Numbered from the stretch's first letter, positions 19,130 to 28,929 are shown. The stretch: 64,000 nt of DNA from Streptomyces niveus (GCF_002009175.1 NZ_CP018047.1:6076001-6140000), one strand, 5' to 3'. Notes: generated by a model not told the origin, from the letters alone. Numbers and translations: made by a program.

Positions 19130-20196
19130 GGCAGATCCTCTTCGCGGGAGCCATCGGGCTCTTCCTGACCCTGATCGGCACCCCGTTGCTGATCAAGCTG
19201 CTGGCCCGCAAGGGTTACGGCCAGTTCATCAGGGACGACGGCCCGCGCAGCCACGGCAGCAAGCAGGGCACGCCCACCATGGGTGGCATCGCCTTCATCC
19301 TGGCCACGCTGATCGCCTACGCCCTGGCGAAGGTGATCACCGGCGAGGACCCGACGTTCTCCGGTGTGCTGGTCCTCTTCCTGATGGCGGGGATGGGCCT
19401 GGTCGGCTTCCTGGACGACTACATCAAGATCGTCAAGCAGCGTTCGCTGGGTCTGCGGGCCAAGGCGAAGATGGCCGGACAGCTGATCGTCGGTATCGCC
19501 TTCGCGGTGCTCTCGCTCCAGTTCGCCGACCTCCGCGGCAACACCCCCGCGTCCACCAAGCTGTCGTTCGTGACGGACTTCGGCTGGTCCATCGGACCGG
19601 TGCTGTTCGTGGTCTGGGCGCTGTTCATGATTCTCGCGATGTCCAACGGCGTGAATCTGACGGACGGTCTGGACGGACTGGCCACCGGCGCCTCGGTGAT
19701 GGTCTTCGGCGCCTACACGTTCATCGGCCTCTGGCAGTTCCAGGAGTCCTGCGCCAACGCGCTGACCCTCACCAACCCCGAGGCATGTTTCGAGGTACGA
19801 GATCCGCTCGACCTCGCCGTCGTCGCCTCCGCCCTCATGGGCTCCTGCTTCGGCTTCCTGTGGTGGAACACCTCACCCGCCAAGATCTTCATGGGCGACA
19901 CCGGCTCCCTGGCGCTCGGCGGCGCCCTCGCGGGCCTCGCCATCTGCTCCCGTACCGAACTCCTGATCGCCCTGCTCGGCGGCCTCTTCGCCCTCATCAC
20001 CATGTCCGTGGTGATCCAGGTCGGTTCGTTCCGGCTGACCGGCAAGCGCGTCTTCCGGATGGCCCCGCTCCAGCACCACTTCGAACTCAAGGGGTGGTCC
20101 GAAGTCCTTGTCGTGGTCCGCTTCTGGATCATCCAGGGCATGTGTGTGATCGTCGGACTGGGGCTCTTCTACGCGGGCTGGGCGGCCGACAAGTGA
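19126..20196 (+). CDS. mraY: Phospho-MurNAc-pentapeptide translocase MraY
   Basis: 356 residues and about ten membrane segments. It moves phospho-MurNAc-pentapeptide to undecaprenyl phosphate, making lipid I at the inner face of the membrane. Family motifs are present: KQGTPTMGGIAF near the N-terminus, GFLDDYIKI, the aspartate-rich SNGVNLTDGLDGLA and FMGDTGSLALGG, then APLQHHFELKGW. The ATG overlaps the murF stop (ATGA) and its own stop overlaps the murD GTG. Confidence 0.97.
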   Translation: MRQILFAGAIGLFLTLIGTPLLIKLLARKGYGQFIRDDGPRSHGSKQGTPTMGGIAFILATLIAYALAKVITGEDPTFSGVLVLFLMAGMGLVGFLDDYIKIVKQRSLGLRAKAKMAGQLIVGIAFAVLSLQFADLRGNTPASTKLSFVTDFGWSIGPVLFVVWALFMILAMSNGVNLTDGLDGLATGASVMVFGAYTFIGLWQFQESCANALTLTNPEACFEVRDPLDLAVVASALMGSCFGFLWWNTSPAKIFMGDTGSLALGGALAGLAICSRTELLIALLGGLFALITMSVVIQVGSFRLTGKRVFRMAPLQHHFELKGWSEVLVVVRFWIIQGMCVIVGLGLFYAGWAADK

Positions 20197-21656
20197 GGAG
20201 TCGTCAGCCGGGCGACGCGACCGCCGGGCTCCGCGCCCGGTGGCAGGGCAAGCGGGTCACTGTCGCCGGTCTCGGGGTCTCCGGGATCCCGGCGGCCCGC
20301 ACCCTGCGGGACCTGGGCGCCGACGTCACGGTCGTGAACGACGGCGACGACGAGCGTGCCCGTACCCAGGCCGCCGAACTGGCCGGGACGGGCGTCACCG
20401 TACGGCTCGGCGACGGCGCGACCCTCCCCGAGGGAACCGAACTCGTCGTCACCGCGCCCGGCTGGCAGCCCGACAAGCCCCTCTTCCTGGCCGCCGCCGA
20501 AGCCGGCGTACCCGTCTGGGGGGACGTCGAACTCGCCTGGCAGCTCAGGGGTCCGGGCGCCGCGCCCTGGCTGGCGGTCACCGGCACCAACGGCAAGACC
20601 ACGACCGTCCGGATGCTCGCCGCGATCCTCCGGGCGGCGGGCCTTCGTACCGAGGCAGTCGGCAACATCGGCGTCTCGCTGCTCGACGCGGTCCTGCCCG
20701 ACGCCGACGGCCGCGAGAAGTACGACGTGCTCGCCGTCGAACTCTCCAGCTACCAACTGCACTGGGCACCGAGCCTGCGCGCCCACTCCGGCGCCGTCCT
20801 CAACATCGCGCCCGACCACCTCGACTGGCACGGCTCCATGGAGGCGTACACCGCCGCCAAGGGCCGGATCTACGAGGGCAACACCGTCGCCTGTGTCTAC
20901 AACGTCGCCGACAAGGTGACCGAGGACCTGGTGCGCGAGGCCGACGTCGAGGAGGGCTGCCGGGCGATCGGCTTCACCCTCGGCACCCCGGGACCCTCCC
21001 AACTCGGCGTCGTGGAAGGCCTCCTGGTCGACCGCGCCTTCGTCGAGAACCGGAGCGAGCAGGCCCAGGAACTGGCCGAGGTCGCTGACGTCCACCCGCC
21101 GGCCCCGCACAACATCGCCAACGCCCTCGCGGCGGCGGCCCTCGCCCGCGCGTACGGCGTCGCACCCGCCGCCGTACGCGACGGACTGCGCGCGTTCCGC
21201 CCCGACCCGCACCGCATCGAGCACATCGCGGACGTCGCGGACGTCAGCTACATCGACGACTCCAAGGCCACCAACACCCATGCCGCGGAGGCGTCCCTGG
21301 CGGCGTACGACCCGATCGTCTGGATCGCCGGCGGCCTCGCCAAGGGCGCGTCCTTCGACGAACTGGTCGAGAAGTCCGCGAAGCGGCTGCGCGGCGTGGT
21401 CCTCATCGGCCGCGACCGGGCGCTGATCCGCGAAGCCCTCACGCGACACGCCCCCGAAGTCCCGGTCGTGGACCTCGAACAGACGGACACTGGTGCGATG
21501 TCCGCGGCGGTCCGTGCGGCGGCGCGCCTCGCTGAGTCCGGGGACACCGTCCTGATGGCCCCGGCCTGTGCCTCGATGGACATGTTCGTCAACTACAACA
21601 AGCGGGGCGAGGCGTTCGCGGACGCCGTCCGCGCACTCGCCGCCGAGCACGCCTGA
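20193..21656 (+). CDS. murD: UDP-MurNAc-L-Ala:D-Glu ligase MurD
   Basis: 487 residues from a GTG overlapping the mraY stop (GTGA); the frame is open further upstream but only inside mraY. It adds D-Glu to UDP-MurNAc-L-Ala. The N-terminal nucleotide-sugar fold contains VAGLGVSGIPAARTL. The ATP loop VTGTNGKTTT has Lys135. Later MurD-type motifs are LNIAPDHLDWHGSMEAY and YIDDSKATNTHAAEASL. Gene order between mraY and ftsW agrees. Confidence 0.96.
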   Translation: MRSRQPGDATAGLRARWQGKRVTVAGLGVSGIPAARTLRDLGADVTVVNDGDDERARTQAAELAGTGVTVRLGDGATLPEGTELVVTAPGWQPDKPLFLAAAEAGVPVWGDVELAWQLRGPGAAPWLAVTGTNGKTTTVRMLAAILRAAGLRTEAVGNIGVSLLDAVLPDADGREKYDVLAVELSSYQLHWAPSLRAHSGAVLNIAPDHLDWHGSMEAYTAAKGRIYEGNTVACVYNVADKVTEDLVREADVEEGCRAIGFTLGTPGPSQLGVVEGLLVDRAFVENRSEQAQELAEVADVHPPAPHNIANALAAAALARAYGVAPAAVRDGLRAFRPDPHRIEHIADVADVSYIDDSKATNTHAAEASLAAYDPIVWIAGGLAKGASFDELVEKSAKRLRGVVLIGRDRALIREALTRHAPEVPVVDLEQTDTGAMSAAVRAAARLAESGDTVLMAPACASMDMFVNYNKRGEAFADAVRALAAEHA

Positions 21657-21740
21657 CCGATCGGCCGACAGCCCCGCGAGCGCGGGCCGCGACAGCCCCA
21701 CCGGCCGGTCGCGCGCGCACGACTGGAGGGGACAGCGAAG

Positions 21741-23249
21741 ATGCCGGCCGACGACACCGCGGGCAATGCCCCGCCTCCCGCGCGTCCTTCGGCGGGCGGA
21801 CGGCCGCGCGCCGCCGCACCGTCGTTCACCGCCCTGCCCTTCGCCCCGGCGGCCCTGACTCTGCCGGGAGGGTACGCGGGCGCCGCCACAGGCCCCGCGC
21901 GGTCGCTGTGGCCGCCCGGTCTCGCCCTGCGCGGCCGGGCTCCCGGAGCGGCCGTACGACGCCCTCCCGCCGCCCGTGGCGGCTCAGGCGCCGGGTTTCC
22001 CCACCCGCCGCGGGGCAACCGCGTACGGCGGATGTACGAGCGGGCCCGCCGCGCCTGGGACCGCCCCCTCACCGCGTACTATCTGATCTTCGGCGCCGGA
22101 ATGCTGCTCACCGCGCTCGGTCTGGTGATGGTCTACAGCGCCTCGATGATCAAGGCGCTGGAACTCTCCCTGCCGGGCTCGTATTTCTTCCGCAAACAGT
22201 TCCTGGCCGCGGTCATCGGCGCCGCACTCATGCTCATCGCCTCCCGGATGCCCGGCAAACTGCACCGCGCGCTGTCCTACCCGCTGCTCGTCGGCGCCGT
22301 CTTCCTGATGGTCCTCGTGCAGGTCCCGGGGATAGGGCACGCGGTCAACGGCAACCAGAACTGGATCTACCTCGGCGGCCCCTTCCAGCTCCAGCCCAGC
22401 GAGTTCGGCAAACTGGCGCTGATCCTGTGGGGCGCCGATCTGCTCGCCCGCAAACACGACAAGCGGCTGCTGACCCAGTGGAAACACCTGCTGGTGCCGC
22501 TCGTCCCGGTCGCCTTCATGCTGCTCGGACTGATCATGCTCGGCGGCGACATGGGCACCGCCATCATCCTCGCCGCGATCCTCTTCGGACTGCTGTGGCT
22601 GGCGGGGGCGCCCACCCGGCTCTTCGGCGGAGTGCTCGCCGTCACCGTCGCCCTCGGCTTCGTCCTCATCAGGACCAGCCCCAACCGCATGTCCAGGCTC
22701 GCCTGCATCGGCGCCACGGACCCCGGCCCCGGCGACCAGTGCTGGCAGGCCGTGCACGGCATCTACGCGCTGGCCTCCGGCGGATGGTTCGGTTCCGGAC
22801 TCGGCGCGAGTGTGGAAAAATGGGGCCAACTCCCAGAACCTCACACCGACTTCATCTTCGCCATCACCGGGGAGGAACTGGGGCTGGCGGGGACGCTGTC
22901 GGTACTCGCCCTGTTCGCGGCTCTAGGCTATGCGGGTATCCGCGTGGCCGGACGCACGGAGGACCCCTTCGTGAGGTACGCGGCGGGAGGCGTGACCACG
23001 TGGATCACGGCACAGGCCGTGGTCAACGTCGGCGCGGTGCTCGGTCTGCTGCCGATCGCCGGAGTCCCGCTCCCGCTGTTCTCCTACGGAGGTTCAGCCC
23101 TGCTGCCGACCATGTTCGCTGTCGGGCTGCTGATCGCGTTCGCGCGAGAGGATCCCGCCGCGAAAGCGGCCCTGGCCATGCGAAGGCCCGGCGTGAGATG
23201 GAAGACGATGAGACGGCGCGTCAAGAGGCGTCCGTCCGGAGAGCGGTGA
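21741..23249 (+). CDS. ftsW: Septal peptidoglycan glycosyltransferase FtsW (SEDS family)
   Basis: 502 residues with GGAGGGG (21725-21731) before the ATG. Polymerises lipid II into glycan strands at the septum with FtsI. A cytoplasmic N-terminal extension of about 105 residues, rich in Pro, Ala, Gly and Arg, precedes the SEDS core of about ten membrane segments. Core motifs include GLVMVYSAS, LGGPFQLQPSEFGKLALIL, GDMGTAIIL and the loop EPHTDFIFAITGEELGLAG, ending with PLPLFSYGGSALL. The 84-base gap after murD is the largest between murF and murG and may hold a promoter. Confidence 0.96.
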   Translation: MPADDTAGNAPPPARPSAGGRPRAAAPSFTALPFAPAALTLPGGYAGAATGPARSLWPPGLALRGRAPGAAVRRPPAARGGSGAGFPHPPRGNRVRRMYERARRAWDRPLTAYYLIFGAGMLLTALGLVMVYSASMIKALELSLPGSYFFRKQFLAAVIGAALMLIASRMPGKLHRALSYPLLVGAVFLMVLVQVPGIGHAVNGNQNWIYLGGPFQLQPSEFGKLALILWGADLLARKHDKRLLTQWKHLLVPLVPVAFMLLGLIMLGGDMGTAIILAAILFGLLWLAGAPTRLFGGVLAVTVALGFVLIRTSPNRMSRLACIGATDPGPGDQCWQAVHGIYALASGGWFGSGLGASVEKWGQLPEPHTDFIFAITGEELGLAGTLSVLALFAALGYAGIRVAGRTEDPFVRYAAGGVTTWITAQAVVNVGAVLGLLPIAGVPLPLFSYGGSALLPTMFAVGLLIAFAREDPAAKAALAMRRPGVRWKTMRRRVKRRPSGER

Positions 23250-23255
23250 ATTTCG

Positions 23256-24350
23256 GTGCATGTCGTACTCGCCGGTGGGGGGACCGCCGGCCACATCGAG
23301 CCCGCGCTCGCCCTCGCGGACGCCCTGCGGAGGCAGGACCCCACCGTGGGGATCACGGCCCTGGGCACGGAGCGCGGACTCGAGACCAGGCTGGTGCCCG
23401 AGCGTGGGTACGAGCTGGCGCTCATCCCCGCCGTCCCGCTGCCGCGCAAACCCACCCCTGAACTGATCACCGTCCCCGGCCGGCTGCGCGGCACCATCAA
23501 GGCGGCCGAGCAGATCCTGGAGCGTACGAAGGCGGACTGCGTCGTCGGCTTCGGCGGCTACGTCGCGCTGCCCGGCTATCTCGCCGCCAAGCGGCTCGGT
23601 GTGCCGATCGTCGTCCACGAGGCCAACGCCCGTCCCGGTCTCGCCAACAAGATCGGTTCGCGGTACGCGGCGGCCGTCGCCGTCTCCACCCCGGACAGCA
23701 AGCTGCGCGGCGCCCGCTACATCGGCATCCCGCTGCGCCGCACCATCGCCACCCTCGACCGGGCGCGAGTGCGCCCCGAGGCGCGCGCCGCCTTCGGGCT
23801 CGACCCCAACCTGCCGACCCTGCTGGTCTCCGGCGGCTCACAGGGCGCCCGCAGGCTCAACGAGGTCGTCCAGCAGGCCGCCCCGCTGCTCCAGCGCTCC
23901 GGCATCCAGATCCTGCACGCGGTCGGACCGAAGAACGAAATGCCGCGCGTGGACAACATGCCGGGAATGCCGCCTTACATCCCGGTACCGTATGTGGACC
24001 GGATGGATCTCGCCTACGCCGCGGCGGACATGATGCTCTGCCGCGCCGGCGCGATGACCGTCGCCGAACTCTCCGCCGTCGGGCTCCCGGCCGCCTACGT
24101 ACCGCTGCCCGTCGGCAACGGTGAACAGCGGCTCAACGCCCAGCCGGTGGTGAAGGCCGGCGGCGGACTGCTGGTCGACGACGCCGAACTGACGCCCGAA
24201 TGGGTCCAGGGCCATGTGCTGCCGGTGCTGTCCGATCCGCACCGGCTGTACGAGATGTCCCGCGCGGCCGCCGAGTTCGGCCGCAGGGACGCGGACGAGT
24301 TGCTCGTCGGCATGGTGTACGAGGCGGTCGCAGCGCGCCGTCAGGCATAG
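23256..24350 (+). CDS. murG: UDP-GlcNAc:lipid I GlcNAc-transferase MurG
   Basis: 364 residues, GTG start six bases after ftsW. Makes lipid II by adding GlcNAc to lipid I on the inner membrane face. The glycine-rich N-terminal motif VLAGGGTAGHIEPALALADAL is diagnostic, with VGFGGYVALPGYLAA and VHEANARPGLANK following. The C-terminal donor-site region has LLVSGGSQGARRLN, and later GAMTVAELSAVGLPAAYVPLP. The next gene is ftsQ: murC, which sits here in many bacteria, is absent. Confidence 0.96.
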   Translation: MHVVLAGGGTAGHIEPALALADALRRQDPTVGITALGTERGLETRLVPERGYELALIPAVPLPRKPTPELITVPGRLRGTIKAAEQILERTKADCVVGFGGYVALPGYLAAKRLGVPIVVHEANARPGLANKIGSRYAAAVAVSTPDSKLRGARYIGIPLRRTIATLDRARVRPEARAAFGLDPNLPTLLVSGGSQGARRLNEVVQQAAPLLQRSGIQILHAVGPKNEMPRVDNMPGMPPYIPVPYVDRMDLAYAAADMMLCRAGAMTVAELSAVGLPAAYVPLPVGNGEQRLNAQPVVKAGGGLLVDDAELTPEWVQGHVLPVLSDPHRLYEMSRAAAEFGRRDADELLVGMVYEAVAARRQA

Positions 24351-24364
24351 GAAGGCAGGGGTCA

Positions 24365-25162
24365 GTGGCCGGACCGACGACCGCCGAGCGAGGCGCGGTA
24401 AGTGCCGAGTCGGAATCCGGCCGCGCCCGTTCGGGTCGCCCCCCGGGCCGTCGGTTCCGGCTTCCCGGACGGCGTTTTCTGCTTCTTCTCACTTCGTCGA
24501 TCGCACTCGGCGCCGGGGGAATCTGGCTGCTTTACGGCTCTCCGTGGCTGCGCGTCGAGCAGGTGCGGACTTCGGGCACTCAGGCGCTGAAGCCCGCGGA
24601 GGTGGAAGCCGCAGCGGCAGTTCCGATCTCCGGTCCGCTGATTTCCGTCGACACGGAAGCGATTGAGCGCCGACTTCGCCAGAAGCTGCCGCGTATCGAC
24701 TCGGTGGATGTGACACGGTCATGGCCGAACGGCATCGGTCTGAAAGTGACTGAGCGAAAGCCCGCGCTGCTTATCGAAAAGGGCGCAAACTTCATCGAAG
24801 TGGACGCGAAGGGCGTGCGTTTCGCGACCGTCGAGAAGGCCCCGAAGGGCGTACCTCTGCTGGAATTGACAGTGGATCAGTCCCCGAGTGTGCGACGCTT
24901 CACAGCCGCTCGTCTGATGTCCGAAGCGGTACGCGTCCGGGACGAACTCCCGGCCGAAGTCGCCAAGGACACCGAGGTCGTGAAGGTCCGTTCGTACGAC
25001 TCCGTCTCGCTGGAGCTGAACGGCGGGCGCACGGTGATGTGGGGGAGCGGCGAGGACGGCGCCGCGAAGGCGCGGGCTCTCATCGCTCTCATGAAAGCAG
25101 TTCCGAAGGCGGCGCACTTCGATGTGAGTGCGCCCACCGCCCCTTCCGTATCAGGGAGTTGA
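24365..25162 (+). CDS. ftsQ: Cell division protein FtsQ/DivIB
   Basis: 265 residues from the GTG at 24365 behind AAGGCAGGGG; the frame extends to 24200 but only inside murG. A basic cytoplasmic region with many Arg precedes one membrane segment (about residues 38-58). The extracytoplasmic POTRA domain follows (LRVEQVRTSGTQALKPAEVEAA), then the FtsQ beta domain. It bridges the septal synthases to the divisome. The middle of the gene uses more A/T-ending codons than its neighbours. A 275-base regulatory gap separates it from ftsZ. Confidence 0.93.
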   Translation: MAGPTTAERGAVSAESESGRARSGRPPGRRFRLPGRRFLLLLTSSIALGAGGIWLLYGSPWLRVEQVRTSGTQALKPAEVEAAAAVPISGPLISVDTEAIERRLRQKLPRIDSVDVTRSWPNGIGLKVTERKPALLIEKGANFIEVDAKGVRFATVEKAPKGVPLLELTVDQSPSVRRFTAARLMSEAVRVRDELPAEVAKDTEVVKVRSYDSVSLELNGGRTVMWGSGEDGAAKARALIALMKAVPKAAHFDVSAPTAPSVSGS

Positions 25163-25174
25163 CGCGTATATGTG

Positions 25175-25198
25175 CTGACCAGCACCCTGGTTGGTCAG
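25175..25198. repeat. Inverted repeat upstream of ftsZ
   Basis: CTGACCA (25175-25181) and TGGTCAG (25192-25198) are exact reverse complements ten bases apart. They lie 12 bases after the ftsQ stop. It could be a regulator site or a weak hairpin separating ftsQ and ftsZ transcripts. Confidence 0.5.
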
Positions 25199-25318
25199 TC
25201 CCGTGCGTGATCACATAGGGTGAAAAGAAAAACGGGAGGTTCGGCGTGTTCGTTGAACGTGCGCCACGTGTCGACTTAGTGTCCTGTTCGGAAGAGTCCA
25301 AGAAGCAGACACTCTGGT

Positions 25319-25343
25319 AACCCTAAACTTCAAGGTTAGGGTT
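25319..25343. repeat. Exact 8+8 inverted repeat in the ftsZ leader
   Basis: AACCCTAA (25319-25326) and TTAGGGTT (25336-25343) flank the nine-base loop ACTTCAAGG. It lies about 95 bases before the ftsZ start. It could be an operator or an RNA hairpin in the leader transcript. Confidence 0.75.
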
Positions 25344-25437
25344 CGGGTCGGCGTCCGGACCGTCCCATCGGCATCAGTCGTCGCCTCGCGACAACAGCGA
25401 AGCGGCGACACGTAACTCGAGGCGAGAGGCCTTCGAC

Positions 25438-26652
25438 GTGGCAGCACCGCAGAACTACCTCGCAGTCATCAAGGTCATCGGTGTCGGCGGCGGTGGTGTC
25501 AATGCCATCAACCGAATGATCGAGGTCGGCCTCAAGGGCGTCGAGTTCATCGCGATCAACACCGACGCACAAGCCCTGTTGATGAGCGACGCCGACGTCA
25601 AACTCGACGTCGGCCGCGAACTCACCCGTGGCCTCGGCGCCGGAGCGAACCCGGCAGTCGGCCGCAAGGCGGCAGAGGACCACCGCGAGGAGATCGAGGA
25701 GGTCCTCAAGGGGGCCGACATGGTCTTCGTCACCGCCGGCGAAGGCGGTGGAACCGGCACCGGCGGCGCCCCCGTCGTCGCCAACATCGCCCGCTCGCTC
25801 GGCGCCCTCACCATCGGCGTCGTCACCCGCCCCTTCACCTTCGAGGGCCGGCGGCGCGCGAACCAGGCGGAGGACGGCATCGCCGAACTCCGCGAAGAGG
25901 TCGACACCCTCATCGTCATCCCCAACGACCGCCTGCTGTCCATCTCGGACCGCCAGGTCAGTGTCCTGGACGCGTTCAAGTCGGCGGACCAGGTCCTGCT
26001 CTCGGGCGTCCAGGGCATCACCGACCTCATCACCACGCCGGGCCTGATCAACCTCGACTTCGCCGACGTCAAGTCCGTGATGTCCGAGGCCGGATCGGCC
26101 CTCATGGGAATCGGCTCGGCCCGCGGCGACGACCGCGCGGTGGCCGCCGCGGAGATGGCGATCTCCTCGCCGCTCCTCGAGGCGTCCATCGACGGCGCGC
26201 GCGGCGTGCTGCTCTCCATCTCCGGCGGCTCCGACCTCGGTCTCTTCGAGATCAACGAGGCCGCGCAGCTGGTGAGCGAGGCCGCGCACCCCGAAGCCAA
26301 CATCATCTTCGGCGCCGTCATCGACGACGCCCTCGGTGACGAGGTACGGGTCACCGTCATCGCGGCCGGCTTCGACGGCGGACAGCCGCCGACCCGCCGC
26401 GAGACCGGACTGACCTCGGCCAAGCGGGACGACCAGCCGTCGTACCGCGCCTCGGCGCCCGAGTCCGACTCGGGCCGCCACTCCGGCGGACTCGGTACGG
26501 TCCCCTCGCGCGACGAGACGCCCGCCCCCGAGCCGGTCCCGGCGGTCAACGAGACGCACCGGCCGCCGGTTTCGCCGCCGCACGTCCCGCCGGCCCGTCC
26601 GTACCAGGACCCCCAGGCCGAAGAGCTGGATGTTCCGGACTTCTTGAAGTGA
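25438..26652 (+). CDS. ftsZ: Cell division GTPase FtsZ
   Basis: 404 residues, GTG start after GAGAGG. Polymerises into the Z ring, the scaffold of septation. The tubulin signature GGGTGTGG is at residues 103-110. The N-terminal nucleotide region [19 protein letters not shown] and [19 protein letters not shown] are standard. A variable linker of about 80 residues separates the GTPase core from the C-terminal peptide [10 protein letters not shown], the usual docking tail for SepF and other partners. Its stop overlaps the pgeF GTG (GTGA). Confidence 0.98.
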   Translation: MAAPQNYLAVIKVIGVGGGGVNAINRMIEVGLKGVEFIAINTDAQALLMSDADVKLDVGRELTRGLGAGANPAVGRKAAEDHREEIEEVLKGADMVFVTAGEGGGTGTGGAPVVANIARSLGALTIGVVTRPFTFEGRRRANQAEDGIAELREEVDTLIVIPNDRLLSISDRQVSVLDAFKSADQVLLSGVQGITDLITTPGLINLDFADVKSVMSEAGSALMGIGSARGDDRAVAAAEMAISSPLLEASIDGARGVLLSISGGSDLGLFEINEAAQLVSEAAHPEANIIFGAVIDDALGDEVRVTVIAAGFDGGQPPTRRETGLTSAKRDDQPSYRASAPESDSGRHSGGLGTVPSRDETPAPEPVPAVNETHRPPVSPPHVPPARPYQDPQAEELDVPDFLK

Positions 26653-27401
26653 TAGGACAGCACGACGCGTTGACCTCCGCGAGCGGCGCCCATTTCGCCT
26701 TCACCGACCGGTGGGGCGGAGTGAGCGCCGCTCCGTACGAGCAGCTCAACCTCGGCGGCGCGGTCGGTGACGACCCCGCCGCCGTACGCGCGAACAGGAC
26801 CGCCGCCGCCGAGTCCCTCGGGCTCGACGCGGCGCGGGTCGTCTGGATGAACCAGGTGCACGGCCGCGACGTCGCCGTCGTCGAAGGGCCCTGGGGGGCG
26901 CGCCAGCCGGACGAGATCCCGGCGGTCGACGCCGTGGTCACCACCCGCCGCGAACTCGCCCTCGCCGTACTCACCGCCGACTGCGTCCCGGTCCTGCTGG
27001 CCGACCCGGTGGCGGGAGTCGCCGCCGCCGCGCACGCCGGACGGCCCGGACTGGTGGCGGGAGTCGTCCCGGCCGTGGTCGAGGCGATGGTCGCGCGGGG
27101 CGCCGAGCCCGCCCGGATCACCGCCCGGACCGGACCCGCCGTCTGTGGACGCTGTTACGAGGTCCCCGAAGCCATGCGGGCCGAAGTGGCCGGGGACGTA
27201 CCGGAGTCCTGGTCCGAGACGAGTTGGGGCACCCCCGCCGTCGACGTCGTCGCCGGGGTGCACGCGCAGCTCGCCGCGCTCGGGGTCGGGGAACGGCACC
27301 GCTCGGAGATCTGCACGGTCGAATCCGCCGACCACTTCTCCTACCGTCGCGACCGCACCACCGGTCGGCTCGCCGGATATGTCTGGCTGGGAGCGTCATG
27401 A
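26649..27401 (+). CDS. pgeF: Peptidoglycan editing factor PgeF (YlmD, polyphenol-oxidase family)
   Basis: 250 residues, GTG start overlapping the ftsZ stop. Family members remove mis-incorporated L-Ser from UDP-MurNAc-peptides or oxidise/deaminate small substrates, using a His/Cys metal site. Motifs seen: [37 protein letters not shown] and CGRCYEVP. The usual HAGWRG reads HAGRPG here, a small departure that may be normal for actinobacteria. Its place between ftsZ and yggS supports the ylmD assignment. Confidence 0.88.
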   Translation: MIGQHDALTSASGAHFAFTDRWGGVSAAPYEQLNLGGAVGDDPAAVRANRTAAAESLGLDAARVVWMNQVHGRDVAVVEGPWGARQPDEIPAVDAVVTTRRELALAVLTADCVPVLLADPVAGVAAAAHAGRPGLVAGVVPAVVEAMVARGAEPARITARTGPAVCGRCYEVPEAMRAEVAGDVPESWSETSWGTPAVDVVAGVHAQLAALGVGERHRSEICTVESADHFSYRRDRTTGRLAGYVWLGAS

Positions 27402-28117
27402 CGGACCGCGCGAGTGAACTCACCGAAAATCTTCACAAGGTGGAGACGCGCATCGCGTCCGCCTGCGCGTCCGCCGGCCGGAACCGGGACGAAGTCACCC
27501 TGATCGTCGTCACCAAGACCTACCCCGCGAGCGACGTCCGGCTGCTGAGTGAACTCGGGGTGCGGCACGTCGCGGAGAACCGTGACCAGGACGCGGCGCC
27601 CAAGGCGGCCGCGTGCGCGGATCTGTCACTGACGTGGCACTTCGTTGGTCAGTTGCAGACCAACAAAGTCCGTTCCGTGGTCGGTTACGCCGATGTTGTG
27701 CAGTCCGTCGACCGGATCAAGCTGGTCTCGGCGCTCTCCGCCGCCGCGGTGCGCGCGGAGCGTGAGGTCGGGACCCTCATCCAGGTCGCGCTCGACGCGG
27801 ACTCGGGCGCCCGCGGTGAACGCGGCGGCGTAGCCCCTGACGGGATCGAGGAGTTGGCGACCGCGGTGGCCGGGGCGCCGGGGCTGCGGCTGGACGGTCT
27901 GATGACCGTCGCGCCTCTCGCCGGGCCTTACGCGAATCGCGAACAGGCCGCGTTCGAGCGCCTGCTGGAATTGTCATCCCTGCTGCGCGCGGACCATCCT
28001 GCTGCGAACATGGTGTCAGCAGGGATGAGTGCGGACCTCGAAGCAGCCGTTGCGGCCGGAGCGACACATGTGCGCGTCGGTACGGCGGTACTCGGAGTCC
28101 GCCCCCGGCTCGGGTAA
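27398..28117 (+). CDS. YggS-family pyridoxal-phosphate-binding protein (YlmE)
   Basis: 239 residues, ATG overlapping the pgeF stop (ATGA). The PLP-binding TIM-barrel family controls PLP and amino-acid balance and has no firmly known reaction. The PLP lysine lies in LIVVTKTYPASDV. WHFVGQLQTNKVRSVV and GLMTVAPLAGPYANREQAAF are family motifs. It lacks the second domain of alanine racemases. The position ftsZ-ylmD-ylmE-sepF is conserved across Gram-positive bacteria. Confidence 0.92.
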   Translation: MTDRASELTENLHKVETRIASACASAGRNRDEVTLIVVTKTYPASDVRLLSELGVRHVAENRDQDAAPKAAACADLSLTWHFVGQLQTNKVRSVVGYADVVQSVDRIKLVSALSAAAVRAEREVGTLIQVALDADSGARGERGGVAPDGIEELATAVAGAPGLRLDGLMTVAPLAGPYANREQAAFERLLELSSLLRADHPAANMVSAGMSADLEAAVAAGATHVRVGTAVLGVRPRLG

Positions 28118-28241
28118 CGTCGCGAAGCAAGTCGGACCACAGCAGAAAATATGGTCATTTCCACCGAAAAGTGGATGGACCGAGTGGATCGAGGGCACTT
28201 GGTGACGAGGCCGATCCACCACAGAGCGGAGGACTCAGAGC

Positions 28242-28859
28242 ATGGCCGGCGCGATGCGCAAGATGGCGGTCTACCTCGGCCTCGTGGAGGACGATGGGTA
28301 CGACGGCCGGGGTTTCGACCCCGATGACGACTTCGAACCCGAGCCCGAACCCGAGCGTGAACACCGGCGCCACCAGCCGGTGCGCCAGGTCGAACGGGAC
28401 GAACCAGTACGAGTGGTGCAGCCTCCCCCGCAGCGTGAGCGGGAGCGTCAGCCGGTGCCGGTAGCGGCCGAAAGCGGACGTCCTGCCCGAATCGCCCCCG
28501 TGGCATCCATCACACCTGAACGCCCCAGCCTGGAGAAGAACGCACCAGTGATCATGCCCAAGGTCGTGTCCGAGCGAGAGCCGTACCGCATCACCACATT
28601 GCACCCGCGGACCTACAACGAGGCCCGTACCATCGGGGAACACTTCCGTGAGGGCACCCCGGTGATCATGAATCTGACGGAGATGGACGACACCGATGCG
28701 AAGCGACTTGTCGACTTTGCCGCGGGACTTGTCTTCGGTCTCCATGGCAGCATTGAGCGAGTGACGCAGAAGGTGTTCCTGTTGTCGCCTGCTAACGTCG
28801 ACGTCACGGCGGAGGACAAGGCCCGTATCGCAGAGGGCGGGTTCTTCAACCAGAGCTGA
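28242..28859 (+). CDS. sepF: Cell division protein SepF
   Basis: 205 residues, ATG with GGAGGA (28228-28233). It anchors FtsZ to the membrane in bacteria lacking FtsA. The N-terminal [17 protein letters not shown] is the amphipathic membrane-binding helix. An acidic, Pro/Arg/Glu-rich linker of about 80 residues follows. The C-terminal SepF core (about 115-200) includes [20 protein letters not shown] and [26 protein letters not shown] 124-base gap upstream probably holds a promoter. Confidence 0.96.
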   Translation: MAGAMRKMAVYLGLVEDDGYDGRGFDPDDDFEPEPEPEREHRRHQPVRQVERDEPVRVVQPPPQRERERQPVPVAAESGRPARIAPVASITPERPSLEKNAPVIMPKVVSEREPYRITTLHPRTYNEARTIGEHFREGTPVIMNLTEMDDTDAKRLVDFAAGLVFGLHGSIERVTQKVFLLSPANVDVTAEDKARIAEGGFFNQS

Positions 28860-28929
28860 GACACGACACCGGGAACGACCCGGCCGAGAGGCCGGAATCC
28901 AGAGAAACCAGGGGAGAGGGAAGCGCGGG

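Larger units (their letters stand above)
25163..25437 (+). promoter_or_regulatory. ftsZ promoter region
   Basis: A 275-base non-coding stretch, unusually long for this cluster, and less G/C rich than the genes. Known Streptomyces ftsZ genes have several promoters in this position, one raised during sporulation. Here I see an exact inverted repeat AACCCTAA...TTAGGGTT (25319-25343, nine-base loop). I also see two copies of GACAC (25308-25312 and 25407-25411), the core sequence bound by the sporulation regulator WhiA. Assigning exact start points is not possible by eye. Confidence 0.7.

Noticed and set aside
25319..25343. Telomere-like CCCTAA/TTAGGG sequence
   Set aside because: One copy each as an inverted repeat, not a tandem array, and internal to a bacterial operon; better read as an operator or hairpin.
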